64,000 nucleotides of DNA, taken from contig JAQQWL010000002.1 in assembly GCA_038363925.1 (NCBI GenBank), forward strand, positions 4,836,001 to 4,900,000. Reading direction: 5' to 3'. The notes under the pieces are model-generated. The model did not search any database. It saw only the letters and a program-made list of their open reading frames with translations, and had not been told where the DNA came from. Made by a program: the position numbers and the translations under genes. Shown piece by piece: positions 45,741-57,683 of this stretch; the first letter of the stretch is position 1; each line of letters opens with the position of its first letter. The DNA is from Apiospora phragmitis. Taxonomy: Eukaryota; Ascomycota; Sordariomycetes; Amphisphaeriales; Apiosporaceae.

Positions 45741-46735
45741 ACAATACACGGCCGAAGGACGGGCAATCATCTACTGCAGCATTACAATTCAAGTCAAAGG
45801 TTTGCCGATTGGGAATGGACAGGAATGCTGTGATACATATCTATTCCACATCATGCCAAGGAGAAGTTGATCATATGCCTACACTCTTGCAAACATGATG
45901 CAACAAAGCAGCAGGTTATCCCACCCATGATGTGACACAACTGCAATTATATCAAAACAAAGTAGACCAGCAGTTAGCTCAGGCATTTTCGTATTCGGCG
46001 AGTGGCCGAGAGATCTGGCAAGCATACTAAAAGGACAGAGAGTAGGCTGATGAATGAGCTGGCCAATTACCTAAGCTGCTAGATCAGCAACACTCAGTTT
46101 TTCGTGTGAGGAGTATCCCACTCAGGAATCAGAAAGGTACACAAGTACGTACTTAGCAATTTACTACGTGTATTCAGGTGAAGCACAAGTGATTTGTGGG
46201 CAAGTGGCCCAGTTCAGCAGAACTTGGATACGTGCCTAGGAAGTACTGCCTAACAAAATCAAAATTTGAGCTGGGAATTGTTGGATTGACCAATCAAAAA
46301 CCAGGGATCTCATAATTATTATTTTCTGATTTGGCTCCCACCGTGGGACTGTCACTTGATCTGGCTTCCTGCTGGGGGGAGTTACTGATCCGGCCAGCTC
46401 CAAGCCCAGATTCTAGGGTATAAATTCATGCCTTCTCTCCCTCCCAGTTCCCAACTTCCTTCTTCCTCTTCTCACATCCAATTCGACTTTCCATCCAACA
46501 CATACAGTCATCCATCTTCCCTCTTTTTCTTTTTCTTCTTCATCTTGACTTCCTTCCACCCTCATCCATCTGATACCAAGTCAAGTCAGCATCAATCATC
46601 TTGATGTCAACAATATCAGCAACCCACATCACCAACATTCTTTTGGTTTGTCATCTTGCATGTAGTCAAGATAATTATTCAACTTCAACAAGTCATCGTC
46701 GTTAACGTCCCATCATTGTACCAACATCCACCCAC
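45741..46735. other. Intergenic region with a promoter-like end
   Basis: No gene in the first part. From about 46418 there is TATAAATTC followed by 300 bases of strongly C/T-rich, ATG-poor sequence, the look of a fungal promoter and long leader reading rightwards. Confidence 0.5.
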
Positions 46736-47161
46736 TTGCTAATCATCTTCCATCTCACCCTTCCTTCCCATCTCTTCCAACATCTCAACCCATTCCAACC
46801 CAAACAAAAACACACCTCTGGGCCTTCGGGTCAAGTGCCTTTGGGCGGGAACTCTCATTGGATGGCGGGGTCCTTTGAAACAGGCGCTCAGCATGACCCG
46901 GGTAGTGCATTGCAAGGTCTTCTAGCAGCGTTTCCGCTCTTTGTGAGCATGCCCGGCCAACGGCTCCAGACTCTCCTCGTTGTGACAGACTGCACTCTGC
47001 TAGGATACCGTGGTCTTCACACCCGTTGGCGTCCGGATGATCCACCAGAAAAGAAAAAAGTCGTGGCGGAGCAATATCCAGGTTTCCTCCAGCCTGGACA
47101 ACTCCCCACTGCGCGCCTGGCACGCCACCACCCAATTCTTGCGGGATTAGCAGTCTTCTAA
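46736..47161 (+). CDS. Hypothetical protein (141 aa), doubtful
   Basis: A frame following the promoter-like stretch, with no recognised motif; its first 20 codons are still in leader-like pyrimidine-rich sequence. Kept because it is the only open frame in the expected place. The true product of that promoter might instead be non-coding. Confidence 0.2.
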   Translation: MLIIFHLTLPSHLFQHLNPFQPKQKHTSGPSGQVPLGGNSHWMAGSFETGAQHDPGSALQGLLAAFPLFVSMPGQRLQTLLVVTDCTLLGYRGLHTRWRPDDPPEKKKVVAEQYPGFLQPGQLPTARLARHHPILAGLAVF

Positions 47162-48458
47162 GATTAGGGCTGGTTTGTTGGATGACCCACTACCACATGC
47201 ACAAAAAGCCTCGACGGTTCGGTTTCAGAGAAGCAATCAGATGTACCTCACGATTTCCTCCCACCGTTCGAAACCGTCTGATTTATGCCGACATGATCCC
47301 TGTCCATTGTCTTACGCCAAAAGCTCTGGTTCACAATCACATAATGGTACAGACCCCCACCACCAAAAGAAACCCCCCCTCCAGTGATCCGACTGTCGAA
47401 AGAGCGGGCCTCTGCACATTGTTCATATCAAATGCTCTGTGTACAGCCTATTGCGTCACGTCTGCACTGCGAGGAGCTTACTTTTACCACCGTGCTGTTT
47501 GTAGTCCGCTGTGAGGCTGCATTCTGTACGACCGGCCTGGTAGCTTGACTGTACTTACAGTAGCTTGGCCAAAAATGGAGGCGCTTGGCTTGCGGGCTGA
47601 TTGTCAAGTATTGGAGTGGTAGACTTCGTGTGCTACCGGGACGGATGGCGGGCAAACTCCACAGAAAAACCCAGAAAAGACTTTTTTTCTTCCTTGTGGT
47701 GGTTGCTTCGTGCAATGCCATGAGGAAGAAATCTTCGTGTTTGTTTCTTACATGTGTGCTGTTCCAGATGTGTTGTGCCCTCGTGAGCTACGAGCTGTCC
47801 ACCAGAGCTGTTTGGCATCTTGCATTGGTAAGTACTGACTGAGACCTTGTAAGGATTTGCTACTAATTGACATGGCAAGGTGCTGACAGCCAAGAATCCG
47901 CTACCCTCACCGGGACGAGGGAGATTGCCAGCAGAAACATGGAAATCACATTGCGACACTGTTGGATGGGAATGCATGTTAACATGGTCACTAGAGCAGA
48001 AGTGAAGGGGTTAGTTAGCATGTAGTCACAGCTCAACACGTCCTGATGCCGCCTGGGAGGCAACGAGTAGCAGCGAGGCGGCGGATCGCCCCGACGCTAA
48101 TCAATACAACAACAATAACAATAGCCAAGAATCTTCCAAGTCAACTCTCCTACAGCACCAAACGATATTAAATGACGTCTTTTGTGACCAACAGATTTCC
48201 TGCTTCTTTTGATTGACAATTGCTATGCTGAGGATGGAAGTAATGGTTGAAACTCGCCTCCTGGAGCTATGTTGATCTGCTGATTGGTTGCGCGTTTCGC
48301 ATGTTCGGCCGACTGAATTCAAGCATCTTCCAGCATGACACTTAATTGCAGGCGGAGCAGGAGCTAATTTTGAAGCATGTAGCAACTTGCCCATCTTAGA
48401 ATTTAGCAGACCGATGTGCAACCCAAAACTCTCAGAAGCCCATGACTTAGTTGTACCT
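47162..48458. other. Intergenic region
   Basis: No supported gene; overlapping short frames on both strands only. Confidence 0.45.
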
Positions 48459-49538
48459 TCAGAAGCCCTTGTTTGCGGAGTTTGCACCAGCAAGGTACAG
48501 TCGGTCCAGCTCCGCCGCCGCCGTCTCATTGCTGACACGCAACTTCAGGAACCGCTGATCTGTGACCGCCTCGTCGTACACCCACGCATTCGACCCATTC
48601 GGAAACACATGATTATACCCGAACTCGTTGCCGTACTCGAACAGCTCGCCCACCCCGCCATCCATCGTAAACAGCACCGTCAGCGGATCCCACGACGGCC
48701 GCGGCGCTCCGTACGTGTACCACCGATACGCCTGCCCACCGGATCCTTCACGAGCCCATCCCTCTCCTCCCGCATCATCAGCCGCGTCCCCGACATGACG
48801 CTGCCGCCCAGCTCCCCGCCCGAGAACACGACGGGCGTCAGCCCGCGCCAGCTGTTGACGACGTGCGCCGCGAGCGCGGGGTCGTCGCCGAAGAAGTTGA
48901 ACTCGCGGCCTGCGGGGGTACATGCCGCCCATGACGACGAGGCGCTCGACCTTGCAGCGCACGAGCTCGGTCCCGTTGAGTGGCGACGACGGATCAGCGG
49001 TCGAGTTGAGCAGGCTCGATAGGTTCTCGAAGAAGCCGATGGACGCGATGGTCACGCTGCCGTCGGGGGCCGATGCCAGCGTTGAGCGGTACAGGATACG
49101 GGATCTGCGGCTTTCTCGGCGTTGATGGGCGGCCAGGGTAGGCTGGGTTGATGCGAAGAAGAAGCATTGGATGAAGAAGAAGAAGAAGAGCCGAAGTGGT
49201 ACGCGACTTTGCTCGCGTACTCGCCCAGCTCGTACGCATAGTCGTCGAAGAAGCTGCTGTTAGCCAGCGGGCGCACGATGCCGATCGGCACGTCGCCCTT
49301 GCCGTAGTGGGCGAGGATGGCGGAGGCGGCGAGGGCCGAGTAGGTGGAGCCGACGTTGATGTTGACGGCGAGCAGGTTCACCTTCGGCGACGTGGCGGCT
49401 AGAAGCAGGGCGCCGGTGTCACTGCGAAGAGAGAAAGTCAGAGGTTATGCATCTGAAATGGGTTTAGATGGACACTTACTCGACGTCGCTGAAGATGTCA
49501 GTGTCGATGATGAGGTTTCTGGCGGCTGTCGGGCACAT
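48459..49538 (-). CDS. Inosine-uridine preferring nucleoside hydrolase, three frame breaks
   Basis: The signature D-T-D-I-F-S-D-V-D-D-T-G-A-L is formed across an intron (49479-49422, GTAAGT...CAG), giving the Asp cluster that holds calcium and cleaves the glycosidic bond. The strand A-V-N-I-N-V-G-S-T-Y and later R-L-V-V-M-G-G-M-Y-P follow in order. Frames shift at CCC (49100-49102, complement), CCCCC (48914-48918) and GGG (48735-48737); in each case one base restores the family order, so this is one gene of about 345 residues. The start is uncertain: ATG at 49538 lacks a signal peptide, and a leader may exist in another exon to the right. Enzymes of this group hydrolyse nucleosides to base and ribose. 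An Asn/Ser-rich insert of eight Ser sits near residue 95. Confidence 0.72.
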
Positions 49539-51028
49539 GCGGCGATTGGCACCGCAAGAAATGGCAGGCGCTGCGAAGGAGCTGTGCTGACCTCATGATG
49601 ATCTTCTGTGGTTGAACATTCCAAACACTCACAGGCTTGAAAAGCAAAGGAAAATACTAACCCGTGATACAGCTTTGCATATTTACTTGAGATTGTCCCT
49701 GATACCAGAAAATTTGCTTCACCCCTGTTCCCTGCCCCCGGATCCGAACGTTATCGGAAGCGGGGTCATAATATCATCAAATCGCCGGAGATGCTGCCGG
49801 AGTATGTCGACTCGCCATGATGTTGCTGGCACATGCTGGCAACTACTAGGAATTATCGAATTGAATGCACCGAAATCTCAACTTTGCTAACGGATATGAC
49901 TTCGTATTGATTTGAATTGTGATGGTCATGTTATTGATCATATGCTGTCCGGACGACCCCACCAACGGATTAGCTTCAGTGTGCCCACCAAGGTGGTTTC
50001 GAACCGCCATCCAATCCAGAAGGGAATTTGCACTCGACTCTGCCACCAAATGGCAGTCGGCGTCGTGGTGCGACACGATTGACTTGTCAGTTTTTGTCGC
50101 AAGTGGAGAAGAGACAGGTGTTCATGCCTGCCCAAGTCAATTGAGGATGAGCTGTCTCTTTCATTGCAATGTTCAATTGAGTGCAATTTCTACCTGATCC
50201 CATGTCTAACTGATGCACCTAATCTTATTAGCGTATCTGGGACTTGGGATGATGTTGCGTTACCGGGCGCCACATGCATCCAGCCCATACATGTACCTTA
50301 CGATCAGGGCGTTTCTGATCCGAAATGATGTACCCGTACATGTAATACGTCAGTGGATTGGGCTGAGACGACTGGGAAAGGTGGGAGGGAGCGAGGGAAA
50401 TGTTAGAGAGCAACTGACAGTCAGTTGCACGTAGAATTGATTGATAATTTTCTCATTTTCAATCCAACCCAAGCAAGTCCGAGAGATTGAGGAAATGAAA
50501 TCACGCACTCCCAATTAGCCGACAGTCTGCGTCTGCCTGTGCCTGCCTGTGCTTACTGTACCACACTTGGCCTGAAGTCAAATGTTTGTTGCTCTGTGGC
50601 TTGGACTTTCAGCTCTGCAGCCTTGATGGCTGGAGGAGGGGGAATGTGTGTACCGCAACCTAAAATCAACGACATCGATTCCCATTTGACGAGAATCAAG
50701 TCAGGCATCGTTTGTCCCTCGTCTTCCCCTCAACCTTACGTTCGGCATATCTAATTTTCTTTTCTTTTTCGATTCCTACGCCCAACTTCTTCCTTTCCAA
50801 CGACTGATTGACCCCAGCAGCCCCGGCACTGTTGGAGAGCAAGCCTTCGCATCTGATCATCGCCAAGCGGTCTCGCGGGTGCTCAATCCAAGTACCAATC
50901 CCCAGCCACCGATGCAGGACTTCATTAGCGATTGCATTTAGGGTGTGCTGAACATTAATGTCCCTGGGCAAGAAAAGCTACAACCAGAGCTACAAACAGA
51001 GTATTCCCGACGTCTCTGGCTCCGGAGA
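49539..51028. other. Intergenic region
   Basis: No supported gene in 1.5 kb. The last 100 bases may hold a spliced leader of the 2EXR gene, since an alternative frame opens with an ATG at 50958. Confidence 0.45.
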
Positions 51029-52339
51029 ATGGCCAGCACGCCGGGAACTCGTCGCCTCCATTTCAGCATGCCGCCAGGCCTCGAGAGATTTCCCCTCTTC
51101 TTCAACCTGCCCTATGACATCCGCTACAAGATCTGGAAGGAGGTCATTTACGTACCCGGCATTCATTTTCTCAAGTTCGAGGCCACAAGGACCCCGCCTC
51201 GTCGCCCAGACTCCGACGATGATTCGGATTGGGAGGGCGGCGATGCTGCGTCTTTCCTGAGATCACGTCGCCAACCCCGGGAACGCAAGAGGGACGCCAA
51301 GCCGCTCTACTCTGCCACTCTCAAGCCCGTCTACCCTCTGCCGGCAGCCGATCTCTCGTACTATATCACAGCAAACAAGACCATGGCTATGCTCTCCTTG
51401 TCGTGTGGCGAAGCGGCCGCGCTGGTGAAGATGTCGACCAACAAGCCAGGAAACCTTGTGCTGGATAGCGCCCGCCTCATATCCTTGGGAGGCTCCGACG
51501 ATGTCATCTGCATCGATTACCCGGATCTTTACTCGAGCCACGTTCTGGGTGTGTGGTCCCACAACCTAAACCAGACACAACTCGATGCAGTCCGTCGCTT
51601 GGCCATAAAATACCATCCTGAGTGGGATGAGAATAGGCGCCGCTGCCGACTGTGTGGCCACGTGCATGGATCGGTTAAGCCACACATTCACCACCACCTG
51701 TACGAGTTTGCCGCTTTATTCAAGAACCTGGAGAGGTTCTACTTTGTCGACTTTCACACAATACGCCGTTCCGTCTCCAAGGATTCATCGCGATTGAGCC
51801 AGGGCACCCCGCGCTGGCCTGGTCCTAGTAGCTCCGGCCACGGCATCGCGGGCGGCCAGAAGTTCCTCAGCGGCGGCCGGACCTACTACGAGCTCGACCC
51901 CCAGGACTGCCAGCTGAACTCTAAGGTCTTCGGAAAGCTGGACTGGGTGCGGTCGGAGTACGTGGCCTACTGCAAGGAAAGGCCCGAGACACGACACAGC
52001 AACCCCGAGAAGGTCAAGTTCTGGGTCTTGGGGTGCGAATGGGACTACGAGCAGCTGGAGCATCGCCAGAACGCTGCGCACCTGGCTAAGAGTAGGAACT
52101 CGCGGCGGAGGGTTTACACGAGGAGCCACGCGAAGCAAGCAGACATCACGAGGATGATGGAGAGGATGGAGCTGAACGGGAACGAGGGAGCTAGCCAGGT
52201 TCTCTACCAGCCAGCTTCGCTTCCGGTCAGATTTGGCGGCTTCAACGAGTCGACTTATCCGTTTAAATTCCCGGTTGAGCCGGAGGCGAACAGGTCGTCA
52301 CGTCACGGCAATATGGATGAGCCGGGCAAGAGATATTGA
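51029..52339 (+). CDS. 2EXR-domain protein (436 aa)
   Basis: Single exon from the ATG at 51029; the frame is open upstream to 50945 but has no ATG there. The segment F-P-L-F-F-N-L-P-Y-D-I-R-Y-K-I-W near residues 22-37 is the 2EXR signature, an F-box-like fungal-specific domain, followed by the expected W-K-E-V. A C-R-L-C-G-H-V-H-G...H-I-H-H-H Cys/His stretch near 205-225 could bind zinc. The rest is charged; the C-terminal 60 residues are disordered. 2EXR proteins are abundant in filamentous ascomycetes and their function is unknown. No lesion. Confidence 0.8.
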   Translation: MASTPGTRRLHFSMPPGLERFPLFFNLPYDIRYKIWKEVIYVPGIHFLKFEATRTPPRRPDSDDDSDWEGGDAASFLRSRRQPRERKRDAKPLYSATLKPVYPLPAADLSYYITANKTMAMLSLSCGEAAALVKMSTNKPGNLVLDSARLISLGGSDDVICIDYPDLYSSHVLGVWSHNLNQTQLDAVRRLAIKYHPEWDENRRRCRLCGHVHGSVKPHIHHHLYEFAALFKNLERFYFVDFHTIRRSVSKDSSRLSQGTPRWPGPSSSGHGIAGGQKFLSGGRTYYELDPQDCQLNSKVFGKLDWVRSEYVAYCKERPETRHSNPEKVKFWVLGCEWDYEQLEHRQNAAHLAKSRNSRRRVYTRSHAKQADITRMMERMELNGNEGASQVLYQPASLPVRFGGFNESTYPFKFPVEPEANRSSRHGNMDEPGKRY

Positions 52340-53088
52340 GTTGGATTGAAGGCAGCTTGACACTTGCATGATTTTGGAGCTGCCGCTACAGGCAGGTTTG
52401 GCCAAAACCAGTCCACACTAGCATTTTTTGGGCGAGTGCGACTGCGAGGATAGAGAAAGAGCTGGTGTTTACGGATGTACATTACGGTTTATGCTTCATG
52501 ATCAGAATACCCCGAGGTAATTAAACTACCAAAAATGATCGATCAGGAGGACTGTCAAAAAGAAGTATGACCACCACAAACCAGCTGCTTTCAAATGCAA
52601 CTAATCCATTGAACAGTGTCACTTGCAGAGATCGATCTTTACTGGTGCGATGTTTTCTATTCGCGAACGCAGCCAGTCCTCTGATCATTATCTTCTTTGT
52701 TCCCAAATATGGCTCGTAGGGTGAGCTCAGCGAGTCCGTCAATCATGTATTCAACCAGTTGGATTTGCTACTGGTCTATCTGATCTACATTATAAACCGT
52801 ATTTGGCAATTGAGAAGCTGGTTCACAATGCAGTTGGAATGTACGATTGCTGATGTTTCTTTTCCCAAGCCACTGACCCTTTGTTCAGACTCCGTGCTAC
52901 TTCCAATCGAGAATCATATCCCGGATGCGGTTGACTTACAATATGGTCTTTGTCCGGGAACTCAGACGATATCACTTGATTTCGCACCCTGATCTGTGGA
53001 TGATGAGAGTGACCTTTGGTCGCATTGTGTATGTATCAATCATATAACTATTCTCTTATTTGACCGGTAGTTGTACGAATTGACCAGT
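52340..53088. other. Intergenic region
   Basis: No gene; 3' flank of the 2EXR gene and promoter side of the kinase-like gene. Confidence 0.45.
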
Positions 53089-55193
53089 ATGTCGACAGCA
53101 GTGTCACGGAAGTACCGCCAGGCCGGCGTGTTTCTCCCCCACTTCCGCACCACGGGCAAACCCAAAACTGACGAAAACACCGTGCCCGGCGGGGTGGCGG
53201 AGAAGGGTTTCCTCTTCGTCAAAGAGCTCGTACCTGGGGGCAACCTGAACATCGTCCAGTCGGTCGAGACAGGAAAGCTCTACGTCAACAAGATACTGGA
53301 GAGGGGCATCAACCAAAGGGGCATGCGGGAGAATTTCGTTACGCGGCTGCCCCCTGAGCTGAGGTTTTCGACGGTACGTGAAACGTCGTGTTCCTAAGAG
53401 CAGCTGGGCAATGTTGGAGCTTTTCGCGGTAATTCTTCCGCGGGATTAAGCGACGTGAGTTTACTGCACGAGCTAATCTGGACGAGCATGTAGATCCATA
53501 AGGAGAGGGCTAACGTGATGCCGACTCTTTCCAACGCAAGTTATTTCAACCACCTCGGCTTTTGACAGCGGCTAGATGACAAGACGTACTCGTTATGTTT
53601 CCCGTAGGCTGCTTCCTTATCAAGCGAGTGATGACATTAGACTCTGCTACCCAATACAAAAAATGCCATCCACAAATTATTTTTACTAACCAAACCCCGC
53701 TCGGAAACAGATACGCCAACGGGGGCACCATCGAGAACCTCATCAAGAAGTACAACGCCGAGCGCAAAGCGGTGCCCGAACACTTCATCTGGCATGTCGC
53801 CGTCGAGCTCGGCGAGGCCCTCGCGTTCCTCCAGCGGGGCCGGGGCCGCGACGGCCGGATCTTGCCGACTACAACTCCCACCCCCATTGCCAACCTCGCG
53901 AACCCGGGCCAGGGGCCTGGCAGCACATCTACCACCGCGACCTGCTGGTGAACAACGTCTCCTCCACTACGAGGCCCCCTACCGGGGCGGCCACCTCGCC
54001 GGGCGCGGCAAGGTCCAGAACGTGTTCCCCACGGTCATGGTCGGCGACTTCGGCATCGCGGCGCGCGACGGCGACCCGGTCGCCGACCTGCAGCCCTCGG
54101 TGCTGCTCGACTTCGACGAGGCGACGATAGCTGCCCACCCGGCCATCCGCCAGCTCAACGACTGGGAGGACATCTACGCCTACAGCGTCATCCTGCGGAG
54201 CATGTTCCAGGCCAACATCCACGAGAACGCCTACACACAGAACTATGACCAAGTTACGCCGGAGCGGTTCACGGCGCGGGAAGCGAACAGGCACGACCTG
54301 CCCGCGGGGCAGCAGCGGCACTTCTCGGCCATGCTCGAGGCGTGGCTGCGGCAGTTTGAGTGGCCGGACATGCGGAACAACGGCATCGAGACCACCGTGA
54401 CGGACGCCAATTGGTTTCAGGTGAACAACTGGGTAAGTTCTGTTACTTAAACTCAAAGCTATGCGTCCTTCATGATTAAGCAATCCCTATCTACTTTGGT
54501 GGTCGGGAAAGCGGCGGATTACCACCTTCTTCTCAGAGAGTAGGGGGTTTGAAATGACGGCCCTAGAAAGAAGACAGGAGAACAAAAGACAGTATGGCTT
54601 GAGTGCGCAATAATCAATTGTTGCTCCGTATTGAAAACAGATCAGAAAGAGTTTCCAATAGAATAATGATTTACGGGGAAGACCAACTTTGCTAACCAAC
54701 GCCTTCCCACGCCCTCCCCCATAGACCCACCAGCCCAACCTGGCCCACCTTCTCGACAACATGCTCCCCAACGCCCGACGCGAGCTGGAGAGGCACCGGG
54801 CCAACATGGGGCGCGACTACCGGAGCGACGTCAACGTCTCGTGGACCAAGCAGGTCGAGCTCTCGGCCCGCCCTACGTCTACACCAACGAGCAAGACCCG
54901 GCGGCGGCGGGGGCGCACAGCTGCTGCGGGCGGCCCGGGAGCTGCGGTTTATGGAGTGGGCGATGCCCACGCTGGTCGAGATCGACCCGAGGACTGATGT
55001 GCCCAAGCCTGTAAACAACAACAATGATGATGGTGGCGATGGCGATGGCGGCGGCGCCTGGGGTGGTGGTGGTGGTGATGATGGTGAGAACGACGACGAA
55101 GAGGATGACGAAGAGGATGACGAAGATGGGGAAGAGCCGATGAAGAAGGTGGGGAGGAAGACGATGTGGATGAAGATAATGAGGGGGATATAG
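53089..55193 (+). pseudogene. Protein kinase-like gene with an in-frame stop and several frame breaks
   Basis: Exons 53089-53373, 53494-53603, 53711-54432 and 54725-55193 can be joined; introns are GTACGT...TAG, GTAGGC...CAG and GTAAGT...TAG. Kinase landmarks in order: Y-V-N-K-I-L (catalytic Lys) near 53285, Y-A-N-G-G-T at 53711, Y-H-R-D-L-L-V-N-N near 53930, V-G-D-F-G-I-A near 54040. Frame shifts lie at GGGG (53912-53915) and near 53952, and at least one more in the last exon. A TGA at 53563-53565 (CGA or TGG by one transition) lies mid-exon. The C-terminus is a long Asp/Glu/Gly tail. Fungal-specific kinase of unknown role. It may be a recent pseudogene or a mis-sequenced gene. Confidence 0.6.
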
Positions 55194-55451
55194 AGATGGG
55201 AGGGAGTTGAGTGTAGAAGACTGGGGTGGATGTGTATGTAGACAAGTAGAGCAGCAGCAAGAAGTTTAGTTGTAGACAGAAGCCAAATGCCATTATCAGC
55301 AGTCACACTTGTAAGGCCTCAGTAGGTTGCTCACGGTAGAAAATAATAGATCCTAGTGGAATATACCTGATTCGCATGAGAAGGGCTGAAAGATCGTTTG
55401 CAGGAGACAGATATGTATGCAGGAGAGTGAAAATGAAAAGACATAAAAAAA

Positions 55452-55576
55452 GTGGCCACGCCCGGAATGGAACCGGAAGGCTGCCGTTTTCAATATGCTC
55501 CCCCAGGTACTAGCTTGGTTCGCCCAATGGATCGCAGCACTCTTTACTTAACAGCTGGACCACCACATCCCATGGT
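55452..55576 (-). tRNA. tRNA-like RNA polymerase III locus, identity unclear
   Basis: On the minus strand, an A-box-like TGGTCCAGCTG (55552-55562), a B-box-like GGTTCCATTCC (55464-55474) inside a 5-bp stem with a 7-base loop, and a run of seven T directly after the 3' end (55445-55451). Spacing between boxes is about 80 bases, too long for a plain tRNA but possible with an intron or long variable arm. I could not form a convincing acceptor or anticodon stem, so it may be a tRNA pseudogene or tRNA-derived element. Confidence 0.4.
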
Positions 55577-56397
55577 CAATAGGAAATAGCATCTATTAGG
55601 AATTATTAAGGGCAGCTAGCTAGGTAGCTGCCAGTGTGGGCAATGGGCAGTACGCACCCGTTTTGTGCGTAGGCCCCAACGAGCTAGAGGAACAATCGAA
55701 ATCCAGACAATCGGGTAAGAAGTTGATGGTGACTATGTAGGGGAGCTCTTGTAGTGAGGGGCAGGGATAGGTATGAGCTGCCTCCTCCAGGGCCTAGTAC
55801 CACGACGAGAGAGGCCATAAGCTTTTCTCGGGTCTCTCTTATGCTTCCATGTATATAGGTATATACGTATCGTCAAATAACAAATCATTCCGCTATGGCA
55901 TTCGGAAGGTCCCCTGTACTATTTCCGCCTTCACTCAAGCCAAGTGATGCTTCAGGGGCATCCATGACCAAGCAAGGTGGACCTGACTCAAGTGAGGTCG
56001 GTTACAACGTAGAGAGCTGACGAGTTGCTATGTCTAGTAGGTAACAAAATCTGTCGGTTCAGCGGCCCATTGATAACCCCTTTGGGAGATCTGCCTCCGT
56101 GATTGTGATACAAGTCGTCTCCCCAACCACGGCAGCTCTAGTAGCACCAAGCTGGAGGGCGCTCTCCCAGACTTTCGGAATCCAGTCAGCACGATAAAGA
56201 CCACGTTGGAGACATTTATATTCTCGCCTTCGTCTTGTTATTTAATTTTCATCTTAGAGACAGTGGACTCTTCGGTGTGTAGGACCGTTAGCATGGTTCG
56301 TTTCCAATTCTTCTGTATTATATAAGATCTGGCTATGGATCCAAACAACTCAATATTATATAGAACTGTTCCTTCCCGAGCAAACTAACCTTGCTAG
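55577..56397. other. Intergenic region
   Basis: No gene seen between the tRNA-like locus and the 3' end of the aspartic protease. Confidence 0.5.
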
Positions 56398-57683
56398 CTA
56401 ATAGCGAGGCTTGTACTCCTTCTTGAGCTGCCCGAAGCCGATACGCGGCTTGTACTCCTCAGGCTTGCTGCCGCCAAAGTCCCAGACGGTGTAGAACTGG
56501 TCCAGCAGCGTGGTGCCGAACAGGAAGAAGCCGTCGTCGTTACCCGGCTCGAACGGTGGCCAGCACGCGTCCTCGCGGTTCGCGAAGCCGGGCCGCGCCA
56601 GCTGGTCGCCCGTCAACACGACGTCGCGGTACTCGCCCTCGGCCTCGCCCGCGAAGGAAAAGGTGACGGACCACGAGGCGTTGAACTCGCTGCAGGCCGG
56701 GATGTGGTCGCCGCTCAGGATCGCGCCCCAGTCCCAGCCGATCGACTGGTAAATCAGGTACACGTCCAGGCTCGGCACCGAGATCTTGCCCGCGCCCGTG
56801 TCGAAGACGCCCGACGCCTTGAATTGGCCCTCCCAGTTGCGCCCTCCCGTCACCGGCTTGCCGTCGCCGCCCGCGTAGGTGCCCAGAACTTGAGCAGCGC
56901 CGCGCGCCACAGCTGGAACTCGGCCGGGTCGCCGCCCTTGATGGCCTGCAGCCACGTCACGTCGCCGTCGATGTACTTGTCCTCGTGCGAGCCGCCGAGC
57001 GTCAGCGTGCCCGCGCCCGGCCGGCCGTGGGTGTCGTTGAGCTCGGTGCCGACGTAGAGGCCGAAGCGCGGCTCGGCCAGGACGCCCGCACCCAGCAGCG
57101 TCTCGGGCACCGTGTGCGTGTCGCCGTCGCTGATGGTGTCGAAGGCCAGGCCCAGGAAGCCGTCGCCGGGGACATTCGCCATCGAGCTGTTGGCGATGTT
57201 TAGGAACGTCTGGTTCCACGTGGTGTCGCCGACGCGGAACGTGTCGCGCACGCCGGGGCCCGCGATGTTGCCGCCCAGGTAGTCGACGGTGGCCGTGGGG
57301 CTGATTTGCTCGCCCGTGCTCGAGGCGCTGAGGTTGTAGCCCACACGAGGGAAGCTAAAAATAAGTAGTCAGTATGCTAATAGCACTCGGCAGAGGGAAA
57401 GATGTGACGACGGCGCGCGCTTCGGGATAATGACATCAACTCACCCGCTAATGTTTTGGCAGCCGCCCTGGGCGCACTGCTTGTCCGCAATCCACGTGGA
57501 CGCGCTGCCAGTGTCGTAGAGCAGGAAATGCTCCTCGCCCGGCGTTCCGGTTTCCACGCTGACCATGGCGTAGCTGTTGCGGAAGGTGATGGGCATCTCT
57601 ATTACACCGGCTGCGGTGGCGGCCTGGGCCATTGCGGCGGCCACGAGGGCGGAACGAGCGACGCGTGCCATGTTGATGTCCAT
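56398..57683 (-). CDS. Secreted pepsin-type aspartic protease (A1 family), one frame break
   Basis: Exon 1 (57683-57445) and exon 2 (57354-56398) join in phase over a 90-nt intron (GTGAGT...TAG). A signal peptide of about 25 residues precedes a directly starting catalytic domain; there is no long propeptide. The two catalytic Asp sites are L-Y-D-T-G-S at Asp57 and V-F-D-T-G-A near 265. A one-base shift near 56885 joins the halves. The end motif F-L-F-G-T-T-L-L-D-Q-F-Y matches the pepsin C-terminal strand. An acidic extracellular endopeptidase is expected. Few cysteines are seen. Confidence 0.85.
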
